In this document: positions 1 to 7,664 of the stretch, piece by piece
How the letters are laid out: each line of letters starts with the position of its first letter
Numbering within the stretch: the first letter of the stretch is position 1
Source of the DNA: an uncultured Cellvibrio sp.
GTDB taxonomy: Bacteria > Pseudomonadota > Gammaproteobacteria > Pseudomonadales > Cellvibrionaceae
Reading direction: 5' to 3'
NCBI GenBank assembly: GCA_946886255.1
Contig: CAMPIG010000053.1
Span: forward strand, 1-16,744
DNA: 16,744 nucleotides
Made by a program: the position numbers and the translations under genes
Notes under the pieces: generated by a model
The model's database searches: none
Told to the model about the DNA's origin: nothing
What the model saw: the letters and a program-made list of their open reading frames with translations, nothing else

Positions 1-2
1 GT

Positions 3-1532
3 GCTTTTGCCGGCGTGTATTTTTTGTCGCGGGTTGCCTTCAGTGTTATTCACAGTTTACGTGTCCAGGTGTTCAATCATATGACGCGTTTACCGAGTAT
101 GACATTTGATGATCAAAGCTCCGGTCATCTGGTATCGGTGATTACCTATAACATCAATGGCGTGACCGCCGCCGCGACGGATGCAATCAAGATTTTGTTG
201 CGCGAGGGTCTGACGGTTGTTGCGTTGTTGTCCTATCTGTTTTACACGGATTGGAAATTAACCTTGATATTTATTCTGATTGCGCCGTTGATCGGTTCAT
301 TGGTTACCACGGTGGTCAAACGTTTACGGCGTTTGAGTACCAAAGTGCAAACCACGGTGGGTGACATAACCCAGGTCACCAGCGAGATGATTACCGGTTA
401 TCGGGTGATGCGCAGCTTCGGCGGCGAGGATTATGAAAAGCAACGCTTTGAAGCAGCGAGCAAAAAAAATTACCAACAGAATATGAAGATCGTGGTAACC
501 GCTGCAGCCAACACACCCTTGATTCAGTTGATTGTTGCTTTCGCCATTGCATCACTGATTTATCTTGCATTGAATGTCATGGAGTTGGCTAATCCGGCAG
601 AGTTTGTGGCCTATATGGCAGCGGTGGGCGCCATGTTACAACCTATGCGTCGATTGGGTGAAGTTGCGCCGATTATCCTTAAAGGCGTTGCGGCAGCGGA
701 TAGCGTATTCACTCTGCTTGACCAGGCGCCAGAGCGTGATGAAGGTACGCGCGAAGTATCCCGCGTTCAGGGTCAGGTCAGTTTCAGGCATTTATATTTC
801 CATTACACCCACAGCGATAAGTCGGCATTGAGAGATATCAATCTTGATGTTAAACCGGGCGAAGTCGTTGCCTTGGTCGGACGTTCCGGTAGTGGCAAGT
901 CGACGCTGGTAAATTTGCTGGCTCGTTTTTATGATTATGACCAAGGCGACATCTGTATTGACGGAATTCCGCTGGCGGATTTCCGTCTGGCTAATTTGCG
1001 CCAACAGATCGCGCTGGTAAATCAGCATGTCACTTTGTTTAATGATTCGGTTGCCGGCAATATTGCTTACGGCAGTTTGACTGATCGGGATATGGATGCA
1101 ATCCGTCGGGCGGCGGACCTGGCCCACGCGACAGAGTTTATCGAGCAACTGCCACAAGGCTTTGACACGCTGATCGGAGAAGGCGGTGCGCGTTTATCCG
1201 GCGGTCAACGGCAGCGTCTGGCGATTGCGCGCGCGATTTTAAAAGATGCCCCGATTCTGATTCTGGATGAAGCAACCTCCGCATTGGATAATGAGTCTGA
1301 ACGTTTTATTCAAGCTGCATTGGAAAGTGTTATGCAAAATCGCACCACCTTTGTGGTCGCGCATCGGTTGTCCACGATTGAGCGCGCTGACCGCATTGTA
1401 GTGATGGATGCAGGTGAAATAGTTGAGCAGGGCACTCACGCTGAATTACTGGCGAAGGGTGCACATTACGCGAATTTGTATTCAATGCAATTCCGCGATG
1501 AACCGTTAGGCGTTAATAACGTTGCTGAGTAA
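3..1532 (+). CDS. msbA: Lipid A export ABC transporter/permease MsbA, 5'-truncated by window edge
   Basis: MsbA is a homodimeric inner-membrane ABC exporter that flips core-lipid A from the cytoplasmic to the periplasmic leaflet. The frame is open back to base 3, so the gene starts outside the window. Compared with the roughly 580-residue E. coli protein, I estimate about 90 N-terminal residues (the first membrane segments) are missing. The remaining membrane domain is followed by a complete ATPase domain: Walker A GRSGSGKST (bases 879-905), Q-loop LVNQ, signature LSGGQ (1194-1208), Walker B ILILDEATSALD, and the H-loop histidine in AHRLST (codon 1362-1364). The TAA stop is at 1530-1532. The next gene is hldE, so two LPS genes are adjacent, as I remember for Pseudomonas. 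A related exporter cannot be fully excluded, but the sequence follows E. coli MsbA closely through the ATPase domain. Confidence 0.93.
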   Translation, partial: AFAGVYFLSRVAFSVIHSLRVQVFNHMTRLPSMTFDDQSSGHLVSVITYNINGVTAAATDAIKILLREGLTVVALLSYLFYTDWKLTLIFILIAPLIGSLVTTVVKRLRRLSTKVQTTVGDITQVTSEMITGYRVMRSFGGEDYEKQRFEAASKKNYQQNMKIVVTAAANTPLIQLIVAFAIASLIYLALNVMELANPAEFVAYMAAVGAMLQPMRRLGEVAPIILKGVAAADSVFTLLDQAPERDEGTREVSRVQGQVSFRHLYFHYTHSDKSALRDINLDVKPGEVVALVGRSGSGKSTLVNLLARFYDYDQGDICIDGIPLADFRLANLRQQIALVNQHVTLFNDSVAGNIAYGSLTDRDMDAIRRAADLAHATEFIEQLPQGFDTLIGEGGARLSGGQRQRLAIARAILKDAPILILDEATSALDNESERFIQAALESVMQNRTTFVVAHRLSTIERADRIVVMDAGEIVEQGTHAELLAKGAHYANLYSMQFRDEPLGVNNVAE

Positions 1533-1580
1533 ATACAACGTTTTTTGACGAACAGGTATCACGGAAAAATACAGGCGATC

Positions 1581-1616
1581 GCTGAAAAATATTAACCCAG
1601 GTAAATATTTTTCAGC
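1581..1616. terminator. AT-rich perfect inverted repeat between msbA and hldE, possible weak terminator
   Basis: A perfect 13-bp inverted repeat (arms 1581-1593 and 1604-1616, 10-base loop) sits 48 bases after the msbA stop. The arms are mostly A/T and no strong U-tract follows, so it is not a classic intrinsic terminator. It could end msbA transcripts, stabilise an mRNA end or bind a dimeric regulator. The palindrome GCGATCGC (1575-1582) abuts it, and a TTGACG hexamer lies upstream at 1545-1550 with only a poor -10 partner. Its role is undecided. Confidence 0.4.
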
Positions 1617-1663
1617 AATTTCCTGACTAACGGGTTTTAGGGGATAAAACCAAAGGAAACATC

Positions 1664-3088
1664 ATGAATCTGACCATGCCTTTTTTTGACCGCGCGCGCG
1701 TACTCGTTGTGGGTGATGTAATGCTGGATCGTTATTGGCATGGCAGTACATCGCGTATCTCTCCGGAGGCCCCGGTTCCGGTCATCAAGGTCAGCCAATC
1801 GGAAGAGCGCCCCGGTGGCGCTGCGAACGTTGCACTTAACATTGCCGCGCTTGGTGCAGCAGCTTGTTTAATCGGTACCATCGGTGATGATGATGCCGGC
1901 ATTGTGTTACAGAATCGTTTAAAAGCGGCCTCTATCCATACCGATTTTCAAATCTCCCGCAATAAACCCACCATCACCAAGTTGCGTGTTATCAGTCGGC
2001 ACCAACAAATTTTGCGTATGGATTTTGAAGAATCTTTTGATGTGCGTGACAGCAATGAATTTGCCAGAAAGGCTGGCGTTATCATGCCGCAGATGGATGC
2101 GCTGGTACTATCCGATTATGCCAAGGGCAGTTTGCAGGATTGTCAGGCATTAATTGCCATGGCGCGTATGCGTCGTGTTCCGGTGCTGGTCGATCCAAAA
2201 GGGAAAGATTTTTCTCGCTATCGTGGGGCGACGTTGCTCACACCCAATATGCAGGAGTTTGAGCAGGTTGTCGGTGGTTGTGACAGCGAGCAGCAAATGG
2301 TTGCTAAAGGCAGCGCGCTAATGCAGGAGTTGGACTTGCAAGCATTGCTGGTAACGCGCGGTGAGCAGGGTATGACCTTGCTCCGCCCTAACCAGCCTGA
2401 ATTGCATTTACCTGCGCGCGCGCGCGAAGTGTTTGATGTGACTGGTGCTGGCGATACAGTGATTGCCGTTGTTGCGGCGGTGCTGGCATCGGGCCAGCCT
2501 TTAACAGAGGCGGTAGCGCTGGCAAATCTTGCAGCGGGGATTGCCGTTGGCAAGTTGGGAACGGCGGCCGTCAGTGCCCCGGAGTTGCGTTTTGCCTTGC
2601 AAGGCGAGCAGGGTTCGGAGCGCGGTGTGGTAAGCGAAGAACAGTTGTTGCAGGCTGTGGAGGATGCGCGCGCGCGCGGTGAGAAAATTGTTTTTACCAA
2701 TGGCTGCTTCGACATTATTCACGCCGGTCACGTCGGTTATCTGGAAGAAGCACGCAAACTGGGTCACCGTTTGATTGTCGCCATCAACAACGATGCATCC
2801 GTAAAACGTTTGAAAGGTGAAGGTCGTCCGATCAACCCGGTGGATCGCCGTATGGCAGTTCTGGCTGGCCTCGAGGCGGTGGATTGGGTGTTATATTTTG
2901 AGGATGATACCCCTGAACGACTACTGCGCAACTTAAAGCCCGATGTGTTGGTAAAAGGTGGTGATTATCGAGAGCATCAGGTGATAGGGGGCGACATCGT
3001 CAAGGAGTACGGCGGCAGTGTGAAAGTGTTGAGTTTTATTGATAGTTGTTCAACGACGGCTATTGTGAACAAGATTCGGCAGCAGTGA
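1664..3088 (+). CDS. hldE: Bifunctional D-beta-D-heptose 7-phosphate kinase / heptose 1-phosphate adenylyltransferase HldE
   Basis: HldE catalyses two cytoplasmic steps to ADP-L-glycero-D-manno-heptose, the LPS inner-core precursor: kinase phosphorylation at C1 and later transfer of AMP. The 474-residue length matches the E. coli enzyme (about 477). The PfkB/ribokinase domain covers roughly residues 1-320, with GDVMLDRYW near the N-terminus, the GGAANVA stretch at 51-57 and the DVTGAGDT signature at 258-265 (catalytic Asp264). The cytidylyltransferase-like domain covers about 340-474, with FTNGCFD and the nucleotide-binding HxGH motif (HAGH, 353-356). The ATG at 1664 has an AAAGG ribosome site 7 bases upstream and matches the family N-terminus. 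The last 29 bases overlap the end of the convergent membrane-protein gene. The gene also holds three long alternating C/G runs. Both domains look intact. Confidence 0.97.
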   Translation: MNLTMPFFDRARVLVVGDVMLDRYWHGSTSRISPEAPVPVIKVSQSEERPGGAANVALNIAALGAAACLIGTIGDDDAGIVLQNRLKAASIHTDFQISRNKPTITKLRVISRHQQILRMDFEESFDVRDSNEFARKAGVIMPQMDALVLSDYAKGSLQDCQALIAMARMRRVPVLVDPKGKDFSRYRGATLLTPNMQEFEQVVGGCDSEQQMVAKGSALMQELDLQALLVTRGEQGMTLLRPNQPELHLPARAREVFDVTGAGDTVIAVVAAVLASGQPLTEAVALANLAAGIAVGKLGTAAVSAPELRFALQGEQGSERGVVSEEQLLQAVEDARARGEKIVFTNGCFDIIHAGHVGYLEEARKLGHRLIVAINNDASVKRLKGEGRPINPVDRRMAVLAGLEAVDWVLYFEDDTPERLLRNLKPDVLVKGGDYREHQVIGGDIVKEYGGSVKVLSFIDSCSTTAIVNKIRQQ

Positions 3089-3707
3089 ATATTCCACATG
3101 AGGGTTTAGTGCGTTTAGTGCAGGCAGCACAGAACAATAATATTGTTGCATTAAGCTCCAGTGTTTCTTCTGCCCAAGCAGACAATTCCTGTGGAATGGC
3201 AACTAGTGATTTATCGAATGGCCAGCCACAGAGATAACAGCTTGCTCCCCACAAACTGAAAATCAGTATCGGCATGGTCGCAAAAGATTTCAAACCGGAC
3301 CATGTTATGTCCGGGTGTCTAAATAATTTTCCGCAATACATGATTATCCCTGTCGCTGCCAGACTGCGTACCAGCAGTTCAATAGTCTTCCACTGATTGT
3401 TGTTTCCCATCTTGTCGATATCAAGTTCGCGCAGTAACAATGTGAGGCAGAGCAGTGCCAGGCCAGCGCATAGATAACGGTAGGGCGGATCAGCTTTATC
3501 GTTGCGGCTGTGATAGCTATGTAACAGACAGGCCAGGAACAAAAAAATACTCTGCCCAACTTCAAGCAATCCCGTCTCGGATGTGCTGATTAACCCATGG
3601 CTCCACAAACGATAGGACTCCACGCTGATCAATAGCAAAGCAATAAACATCCACAACGGATGTCGCCATATCGGCCAGCTGATGGTAGGTATTATTGGTG
3701 ATGGCAT
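3060..3707 (-). CDS. Unrecognised multi-pass membrane protein with acidic residues in or beside its helices
   Basis: I do not recognise this 215-residue protein by name. Hydrophobic segments near residues 16-35, 50-65, 78-92, 112-126, 142-163 and 186-196 suggest five or six membrane helices. Acidic and polar residues sit in or beside several of them: ETGLLEVGQ at 44-52, RELDID at 93-98 and EETLELN at 180-186. This spacing resembles uncharacterised integral-membrane families I half remember, and could form a metal or polar substrate site (inference). The gene follows the lipoprotein gene by 43 bases on the same strand, so co-transcription is likely. There is no clear ribosome site before the ATG at 3705-3707; an inverted repeat lies there instead, and no in-frame start codon is found in the 50 or so bases upstream. 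Its last codons are antisense to the end of hldE. Confidence 0.72.
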   Translation of the reverse strand: MPSPIIPTISWPIWRHPLWMFIALLLISVESYRLWSHGLISTSETGLLEVGQSIFLFLACLLHSYHSRNDKADPPYRYLCAGLALLCLTLLLRELDIDKMGNNNQWKTIELLVRSLAATGIIMYCGKLFRHPDITWSGLKSFATMPILIFSLWGASCYLCGWPFDKSLVAIPQELSAWAEETLELNATILLFCAACTKRTKPSCGIFTAAESCSQ

Positions 3708-3715
3708 AGATTTTT

Positions 3716-3744
3716 TGCGGAGTGCAGCATGACTCCACTCCGCA
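3716..3744 (-). promoter_or_regulatory. Inverted repeat just upstream of the membrane-protein start
   Basis: Nine-base arms TGCGGAGTG (3716-3724) and CACTCCGCA (3736-3744) are perfect complements around an 11-base loop. Read on the minus strand, the hairpin lies between the lipoprotein stop (3751-3753) and the membrane-protein ATG (3705-3707), and is followed by six A residues. Because A rather than T follows it, an intrinsic terminator is unlikely. It could modulate translation or processing between the two genes. Confidence 0.4.
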
Positions 3745-3750
3745 GTGCAA

Positions 3751-4314
3751 TTATTTGGGTGGATATTGGCTCAGAAGCTTGCGCAATACGTCGGCAAGTT
3801 TTGCTTCGTTACTCAATGAAAAATATTGCAGTGGTACGGCTTCAGCGCTGCCGCGCCAGATCAAACTATTGGTCAATGCATCGGTAATATCGACGATGAT
3901 GATGCCTTCCTGCTTGTCGTTGGGCATACTTTTACCACCACCCAGACCGATACTACCGTGTCGGCCGATAGGCAAACCGATAGATAAACCCAGGCCGGTG
4001 GAAGAGCCGGTGCTGATGCGCGATACGATATTCATGTCAAACAGGAGGTCTGGATTACTTTCGGTGCGGCTGAACCCCTGGCTGGCCAATTGGGTATCTG
4101 CCTGACGTTGAATCTGTTGCGCGCTTACACCCGGAATGTCTGACGAGGCATTGCGCCAGTTATAGGTCTTGTGCCCACCAAAGTCAGTTCCCGGTTTGAA
4201 GTCCTGATTATATTTGGTGCTGGCGCATCCACACATGATCAATACCAGTGCGAGCAACCAAAAACGCCAAAGTGAACGGAACATTGTCGGTATACTCGCC
4301 AGTTGTGGGTTCAT
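3751..4314 (-). CDS. DUF4136-type lipoprotein
   Basis: This 187-residue protein has a signal sequence ending in LVLIMCGCAST. The likely lipidated cysteine is Cys30, although Met at -3 makes the lipobox atypical. The mature part begins with the DUF4136-like FGGHKTYNW pattern (about 45-53), continues through a segment on a short-lived helix and PDLLFDMN (88-95), a glycine-rich stretch (101-126) and a conserved-looking GIIIVDITDALTNSLIWRG block (136-154). DUF4136 lipoproteins are envelope proteins of unknown function in Gram-negative bacteria. The ATG at 4312-4314 has GAGG 8 bases upstream. A second Met at residue 11 would give a more usual 20-residue signal, but has a poorer ribosome site. It probably forms an operon with the downstream membrane protein. 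Placement in the DUF family is from motif memory. Confidence 0.8.
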   Translation of the reverse strand: MNPQLASIPTMFRSLWRFWLLALVLIMCGCASTKYNQDFKPGTDFGGHKTYNWRNASSDIPGVSAQQIQRQADTQLASQGFSRTESNPDLLFDMNIVSRISTGSSTGLGLSIGLPIGRHGSIGLGGGKSMPNDKQEGIIIVDITDALTNSLIWRGSAEAVPLQYFSLSNEAKLADVLRKLLSQYPPK

Positions 4315-4480
4315 AAAAGTGTCCTCGGGATAAAGTATGATGTCCGCGTTATTGTCCAGTGATTCGACCGTGTTTAGTGTGAATCATTGCTCTTTTTAAT
4401 CCTTACTTGTGCGGTTTGCAAATGCTGTGGTTTTATTTCAGACTTGTCCCGCTTTTACCAACCAATGGCGAGTAGTCGTT

Positions 4481-5290
4481 ATGGATTTAATTCAGGCAGT
4501 TGTTTTGGCATTGGTGCAGGGGTTGACCGAGTTTTTACCGGTTTCCAGCTCGGCGCATTTATTGTTGGTTCCTATCTTTGCCGATTGGCCTGATCAGGGC
4601 TTGGCATTTGATGTGGCATTACATGTGGGTAGTTTGACCGCTGTGGTGATCTATTTTTGGCAGGATATCAAACGGATGATTGTTGCCTGGATCGCATCAA
4701 TTACCCGTCGGGAATCTACGGAGGACAGTCGTCTGGCGTGGGCGGTTATCTTCGCGACTATCCCGGTTTGTATTGCCGGATTTTTTCTCAAGGATCTGGT
4801 GGCCACCATTATGCGCTCGCCGTTGGTGTCTGCCTTTGGCTTGATAGCATTTGGTTTGTTACTCGCCTGGGCCGACTGGCGTCATCGCGGTGCGCGTAGC
4901 GAATACCAGATGAATAAATGGGACGTGCTATGGATTGGTTGCGCGCAAGCCATGGCATTAATTCCTGGAACGTCCCGCTCCGGCATTACAATGACGGCCG
5001 CCTTGATGTTAGGTTTTACACGCGAGGCCGCTGCACGATTTTCATTCTTATTGTCGATTCCCGTGATCGTGATTGCTGGAGGATACGAAACCAATGAATT
5101 GATTCATGCGCAGGTCGCGGTAGATTGGACCGCAATGGCTGTTGGCACTCTGGTTTCTGGTATCAGTGCTTATCTGTGTATTTATTATTTTCTGGCATTT
5201 ATCAATCGGATTGGTATGCAGCCGTTCGTTGTTTATCGCATAGCCTTGGGGATTTTGTTAATTGTGCTTTACTGGAATCCAACGGCATAA
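4481..5290 (+). CDS. uppP: Undecaprenyl-diphosphatase UppP (BacA family)
   Basis: UppP is an inner-membrane phosphatase that converts undecaprenyl pyrophosphate to the monophosphate carrier used for peptidoglycan and O-antigen synthesis; overproduction gives bacitracin resistance. The 269-residue protein is hydrophobic throughout. It shows both family signatures: QGLTEFLPVSSSAHL at 13-27, which contains the (E/Q)xxxE motif as Gln13/Glu17, and PGTSRSG at 162-168 with the catalytic Arg. The open frame extends 24 codons upstream, but MDLIQAVVLALVQG is the family N-terminus, so I start at 4481. Only a weak purine-rich ribosome site precedes it. The gene is divergent from the lipoprotein gene and its stop is 4 bases from the stop of the convergent DUF971 gene. 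The sequence resembles Shewanella-type UppP more than the E. coli form. Confidence 0.95.
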   Translation: MDLIQAVVLALVQGLTEFLPVSSSAHLLLVPIFADWPDQGLAFDVALHVGSLTAVVIYFWQDIKRMIVAWIASITRRESTEDSRLAWAVIFATIPVCIAGFFLKDLVATIMRSPLVSAFGLIAFGLLLAWADWRHRGARSEYQMNKWDVLWIGCAQAMALIPGTSRSGITMTAALMLGFTREAAARFSFLLSIPVIVIAGGYETNELIHAQVAVDWTAMAVGTLVSGISAYLCIYYFLAFINRIGMQPFVVYRIALGILLIVLYWNPTA

Positions 5291-5294
5291 CGCA

Positions 5295-5675
5295 TTAAAC
5301 AAACTTGACGACACTGGTATCTTTTTCGCGGCTTTTACCAGCGGCTGCCAGTGCGTCAAGATAAGCCTGCCACTTACTTTCCTGTTCCATGGAAAGCTGA
5401 TAAAGATAATCCCAGGTGTAGATGCCGGAGTCATGACCGTCATCAAAAAGAATTTTTAACGCATAGTTGCCGGCGCGCTCAATACCGCTGATGCCCACCT
5501 CTTTCTTGCCGAATTGTAATACAGCCTGATTCGGCCCATGTCCTTTTACTTCTGCGCTGGGTGAGTGCACCCGCAAATATTCGGCGCCCAATTGATAAGA
5601 TTGAGTGCCGAATTGCAGTTCCAGTATTTTGGATTGCTTGTGCAGTTGAACCCTGGCAGGAATCATGGAAGTCAT
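5295..5675 (-). CDS. DUF971 domain protein downstream of hslU
   Basis: This 126-residue protein matches the small DUF971 fold, which is related to the N-terminal domain of gamma-butyrobetaine hydroxylase. Visible elements are an N-terminal strand region (ARVQLHKQSKILEL), LGAEYLRVHSPSAEV (29-43) and a later IERAGNYALKILFDDGHDSG-like stretch followed by IYTWDYLYQL (84-93), which is typical of the family. Its exact role is unknown; roles in iron-sulfur or redox metabolism have been suggested for relatives. It begins 6 bases after the hslU stop with no clear ribosome site, so translational coupling to hslU is likely and it probably shares the heat-shock transcript. A second Met at codon 4 is an alternative start. 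I recall the same hslV-hslU-DUF971 order in Pseudomonas. Confidence 0.88.
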   Translation of the reverse strand: MTSMIPARVQLHKQSKILELQFGTQSYQLGAEYLRVHSPSAEVKGHGPNQAVLQFGKKEVGISGIERAGNYALKILFDDGHDSGIYTWDYLYQLSMEQESKWQAYLDALAAAGKSREKDTSVVKFV

Positions 5676-5681
5676 CTTGGC

Positions 5682-7001
5682 TTACAGGATATAGCGACTG
5701 AGATCTTCATTTTTCGCCAGTTCGCCTAAATGATCATCGACGTAAGCGGCATTGATTTCCAGTTGGGTTTTTTCATTGCCTGCATCAAAAGAAATATCCT
5801 CCAATAAACGTTCGAGGATAGTGTGCAAACGACGCGCACCGATATTCTCCGTGCGCTCATTCACTTCCCAGGCTGTTTCAGCGATTCGACGAATACCGTC
5901 TTTAGTAAATTGAATTGTCACGCCTTCCGTTTCCAGCAATGCCTGTTGTTGCTCGGTGAGTGATGCGCGCGGCTCGGTGAGGATGCGTTCAAAATCGTCT
6001 GGCGTTAGCGCGCTCAGCTCAACGCGAATTGGCAGGCGCCCTTGCAATTCCGGAATCAGGTCGGAGGGCTTGCTTAAATGAAAAGCTCCGGAGGTGATAA
6101 ACAAAATATGATCTGTTTTGATGATGCCGTGCTTGGTGGTAACGGTACAGCCTTCAATCAACGGTAATAGATCCCGTTGTACACCCTCACGCGAGACATC
6201 GGCGCCGGAGGTTTGTCCACGCCGTGCTACCTTGTCGATCTCATCGATAAAGACAATCCCATTTTGTTCGGCCACCTCAATGGCTTGCGCTTTAATGTCT
6301 TCATTATTGACTAGCTTGCTGGCCTCTTCTTCCTGCAACTGTTTGAAAGCTTGCTTTACCGTCAGTTTGGTTTTCTTGGTTTTGCCGTTTGATAACGACG
6401 AAAACATATTTTGCAATTGGCTGGTCATATCTTCCATGCCCGGTGGTGCCATGATTTCTACACCAACCGGTGTTGCAGCTAAATCAATCTCAATTTCTTT
6501 GCTGTCCAGCTCGCCTTCGCGCAGTTTTTTACGGAAGACTTGTCGCGTACCCGACTCGTTATTCAGTGTCGGATCACCGCCTCGCGCCGGAGGCAGCAGC
6601 GCATCCAGGATACGCTCTTCCGCCGCTTCCGCTGCGCGGTGCTGGACAGTTTTCAATGCATGCTCACGATGCATCTTAATCGATACATCAACCAGATCGC
6701 GAATGATGGATTCCACATCGCGGCCGACATAGCCGACTTCAGTAAATTTTGTGGCTTCCACTTTGATAAACGGCGCGTTAGCCAGTTTTGCCAGACGACG
6801 TGCAATTTCAGTTTTGCCCACGCCGGTCGGGCCAATCATCAGAATGTTTTTTGGGGTAATTTCACTGCGCATGTCGGCGGGCACCTGCATGCGACGCCAG
6901 CGATTACGCAATGCGATAGCCACGGCACGCTTGGCGTCCTGTTGGCCGACGATATGTTTATCCAATTCGTGAACAATCTCACGGGGTGTCATGGTGGACA
7001 T
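5682..7001 (-). CDS. hslU: ATP-dependent protease ATPase subunit HslU (ClpY)
   Basis: HslU is the AAA+ hexamer that unfolds substrates and threads them into the HslV peptidase. The 439-residue protein follows E. coli HslU closely. It has the N-terminal [17 protein letters not shown] block, Walker A GPTGVGKT (57-64), the pore-loop GYVG (90-93), a charged I-domain (about 105-240), Walker [10 protein letters not shown] (249-257), GRLPIR (321-326), sensor-2 GARR (388-391) and a C-terminal LSRYIL tail, which in the family docks into HslV. The open frame runs 22 codons further upstream into the end of hslV, but the family N-terminus fixes the start at 7001. That is 17 bases after the hslV stop, with only a weak GGA ribosome site. 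The gene is the second in the hslV-hslU-DUF971 operon and is presumably heat-shock induced through the promoter before hslV. Confidence 0.97.
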   Translation of the reverse strand: MSTMTPREIVHELDKHIVGQQDAKRAVAIALRNRWRRMQVPADMRSEITPKNILMIGPTGVGKTEIARRLAKLANAPFIKVEATKFTEVGYVGRDVESIIRDLVDVSIKMHREHALKTVQHRAAEAAEERILDALLPPARGGDPTLNNESGTRQVFRKKLREGELDSKEIEIDLAATPVGVEIMAPPGMEDMTSQLQNMFSSLSNGKTKKTKLTVKQAFKQLQEEEASKLVNNEDIKAQAIEVAEQNGIVFIDEIDKVARRGQTSGADVSREGVQRDLLPLIEGCTVTTKHGIIKTDHILFITSGAFHLSKPSDLIPELQGRLPIRVELSALTPDDFERILTEPRASLTEQQQALLETEGVTIQFTKDGIRRIAETAWEVNERTENIGARRLHTILERLLEDISFDAGNEKTQLEINAAYVDDHLGELAKNEDLSRYIL

Positions 7002-7018
7002 AATCAGTATCCAAAAAA

Positions 7019-7543
7019 TTAATAATCCAAAGTTTCGATAGTGTGGTTCTGGTTGGTAAAAACACAAATATCGCCGGCAATGTGCAGACCTTTTTCCACG
7101 ATACTGCGGGCGTCCAGCTGTGTGTTTTCCAGCAGCGCGCGCGCAGCTGCTTGCGCGAAAGGACCGCCGGAACCAATGGCGATCAAGTCGTCTTCCGGCT
7201 GGATAACATCGCCGTTACCGGTGATGATTAACGAGGCCTCTTTATCGGCTACAGCGAGCAGTGCTTCAAGCCGGCGTAACGCCCGATCCGTGCGCCAGTC
7301 TTTGGCTAATTCCACGGCGGCGCGCACCAATTGGCCGTTGTGAGCTTCAAGTTTTGCTTCGAAGCGCTCGAACAACGTGAAAGCGTCAGCGGTCCCGCCA
7401 GCGAAGCCGGCGATCACCTGGTTTTTGTATAACCGGCGTACTTTGCGGGCATTGCCTTTCATCACCGTATTGCCGAGTGAAACCTGACCGTCGCCGCCAA
7501 GCACAACCTGGCCTTCACGGCGCACAGAGAGAATTGTGGTCAC
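7019..7543 (-). CDS. hslV: ATP-dependent protease peptidase subunit HslV (ClpQ), GTG start
   Basis: HslV is the double-hexamer threonine peptidase of the HslVU protease, a bacterial relative of proteasome beta subunits. I place the start at a GTG (7541-7543) giving [12 protein letters not shown]. After removal of the first residue, Thr becomes N-terminal, as the family's N-terminal nucleophile mechanism requires. An AAAGGA ribosome site lies 8 bases upstream of the GTG. The longest open frame would begin at 7687 and add 48 unlike residues that bury the nucleophile. The resulting 174 residues match E. coli (176). Family blocks [50 protein letters not shown] and [19 protein letters not shown] are all present. 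It leads the operon and is preceded by a sigma-32-like promoter. Confidence 0.97.
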   Translation of the reverse strand: MTTILSVRREGQVVLGGDGQVSLGNTVMKGNARKVRRLYKNQVIAGFAGGTADAFTLFERFEAKLEAHNGQLVRAAVELAKDWRTDRALRRLEALLAVADKEASLIITGNGDVIQPEDDLIAIGSGGPFAQAAARALLENTQLDARSIVEKGLHIAGDICVFTNQNHTIETLDY

Positions 7544-7605
7544 AGGGGAAATCCTTTGTTGAACTGTTGCGGGCTGCGACGCTGAGGCCGCAGGGATTCC
7601 CTGAA

Positions 7606-7633
7606 AAGTGGGGGCGGGGTGGGCAATTTCAAG
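7606..7633 (-). promoter_or_regulatory. Heat-shock (sigma-32/RpoH) promoter of hslVU
   Basis: Read on the minus strand, CTTGAAA (7633-7627) is followed after 13 bases by CCCCACTT (7613-7606). This closely matches the RpoH consensus CTTGAA - 13 to 15 - CCCCATNT. It lies about 62 bases before the hslV GTG, which implies transcription starting near 7599. hslVU is a known RpoH-regulated operon in E. coli. A small hairpin (arms CTGCG/CGCAG at 7574-7578 and 7589-7593) would sit near the 5' end of the transcript. Confidence 0.82.
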
Positions 7634-7664
7634 CCGATTATTTTTATGTGGCGCGGGTGCTGTA

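Noticed and set aside
2218..2715. 165-residue minus-strand open frame inside hldE
   Set aside because: It is antisense to the conserved hldE coding sequence, with Ser/Ala/Thr-rich composition typical of a shadow frame and no ribosome site.
3722..4105. 127-residue plus-strand open frame over the lipoprotein gene
   Set aside because: The minus-strand lipoprotein has a signal peptide, ribosome site and family pattern; the plus frame has none.
4315..4480. Promoters in the lipoprotein-uppP divergent gap
   Set aside because: TTGTCC (4352-4357) and some AT-rich hexamers are present, but no pair is convincing; a 6-bp repeat TGATTC/GAATCA (4360-4386) is too short to interpret.
6118..6732. 204-residue plus-strand open frame inside hslU
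   Set aside because: It is antisense to conserved HslU sequence; Ser/Arg-rich shadow composition.
7591..7603. Palindrome CAGGGATTCCCTG near the hslVU transcription start as a 5' UTR hairpin
   Set aside because: The predicted start near 7599 falls inside it, so the transcript would not contain both arms, and the loop would be only a few bases.
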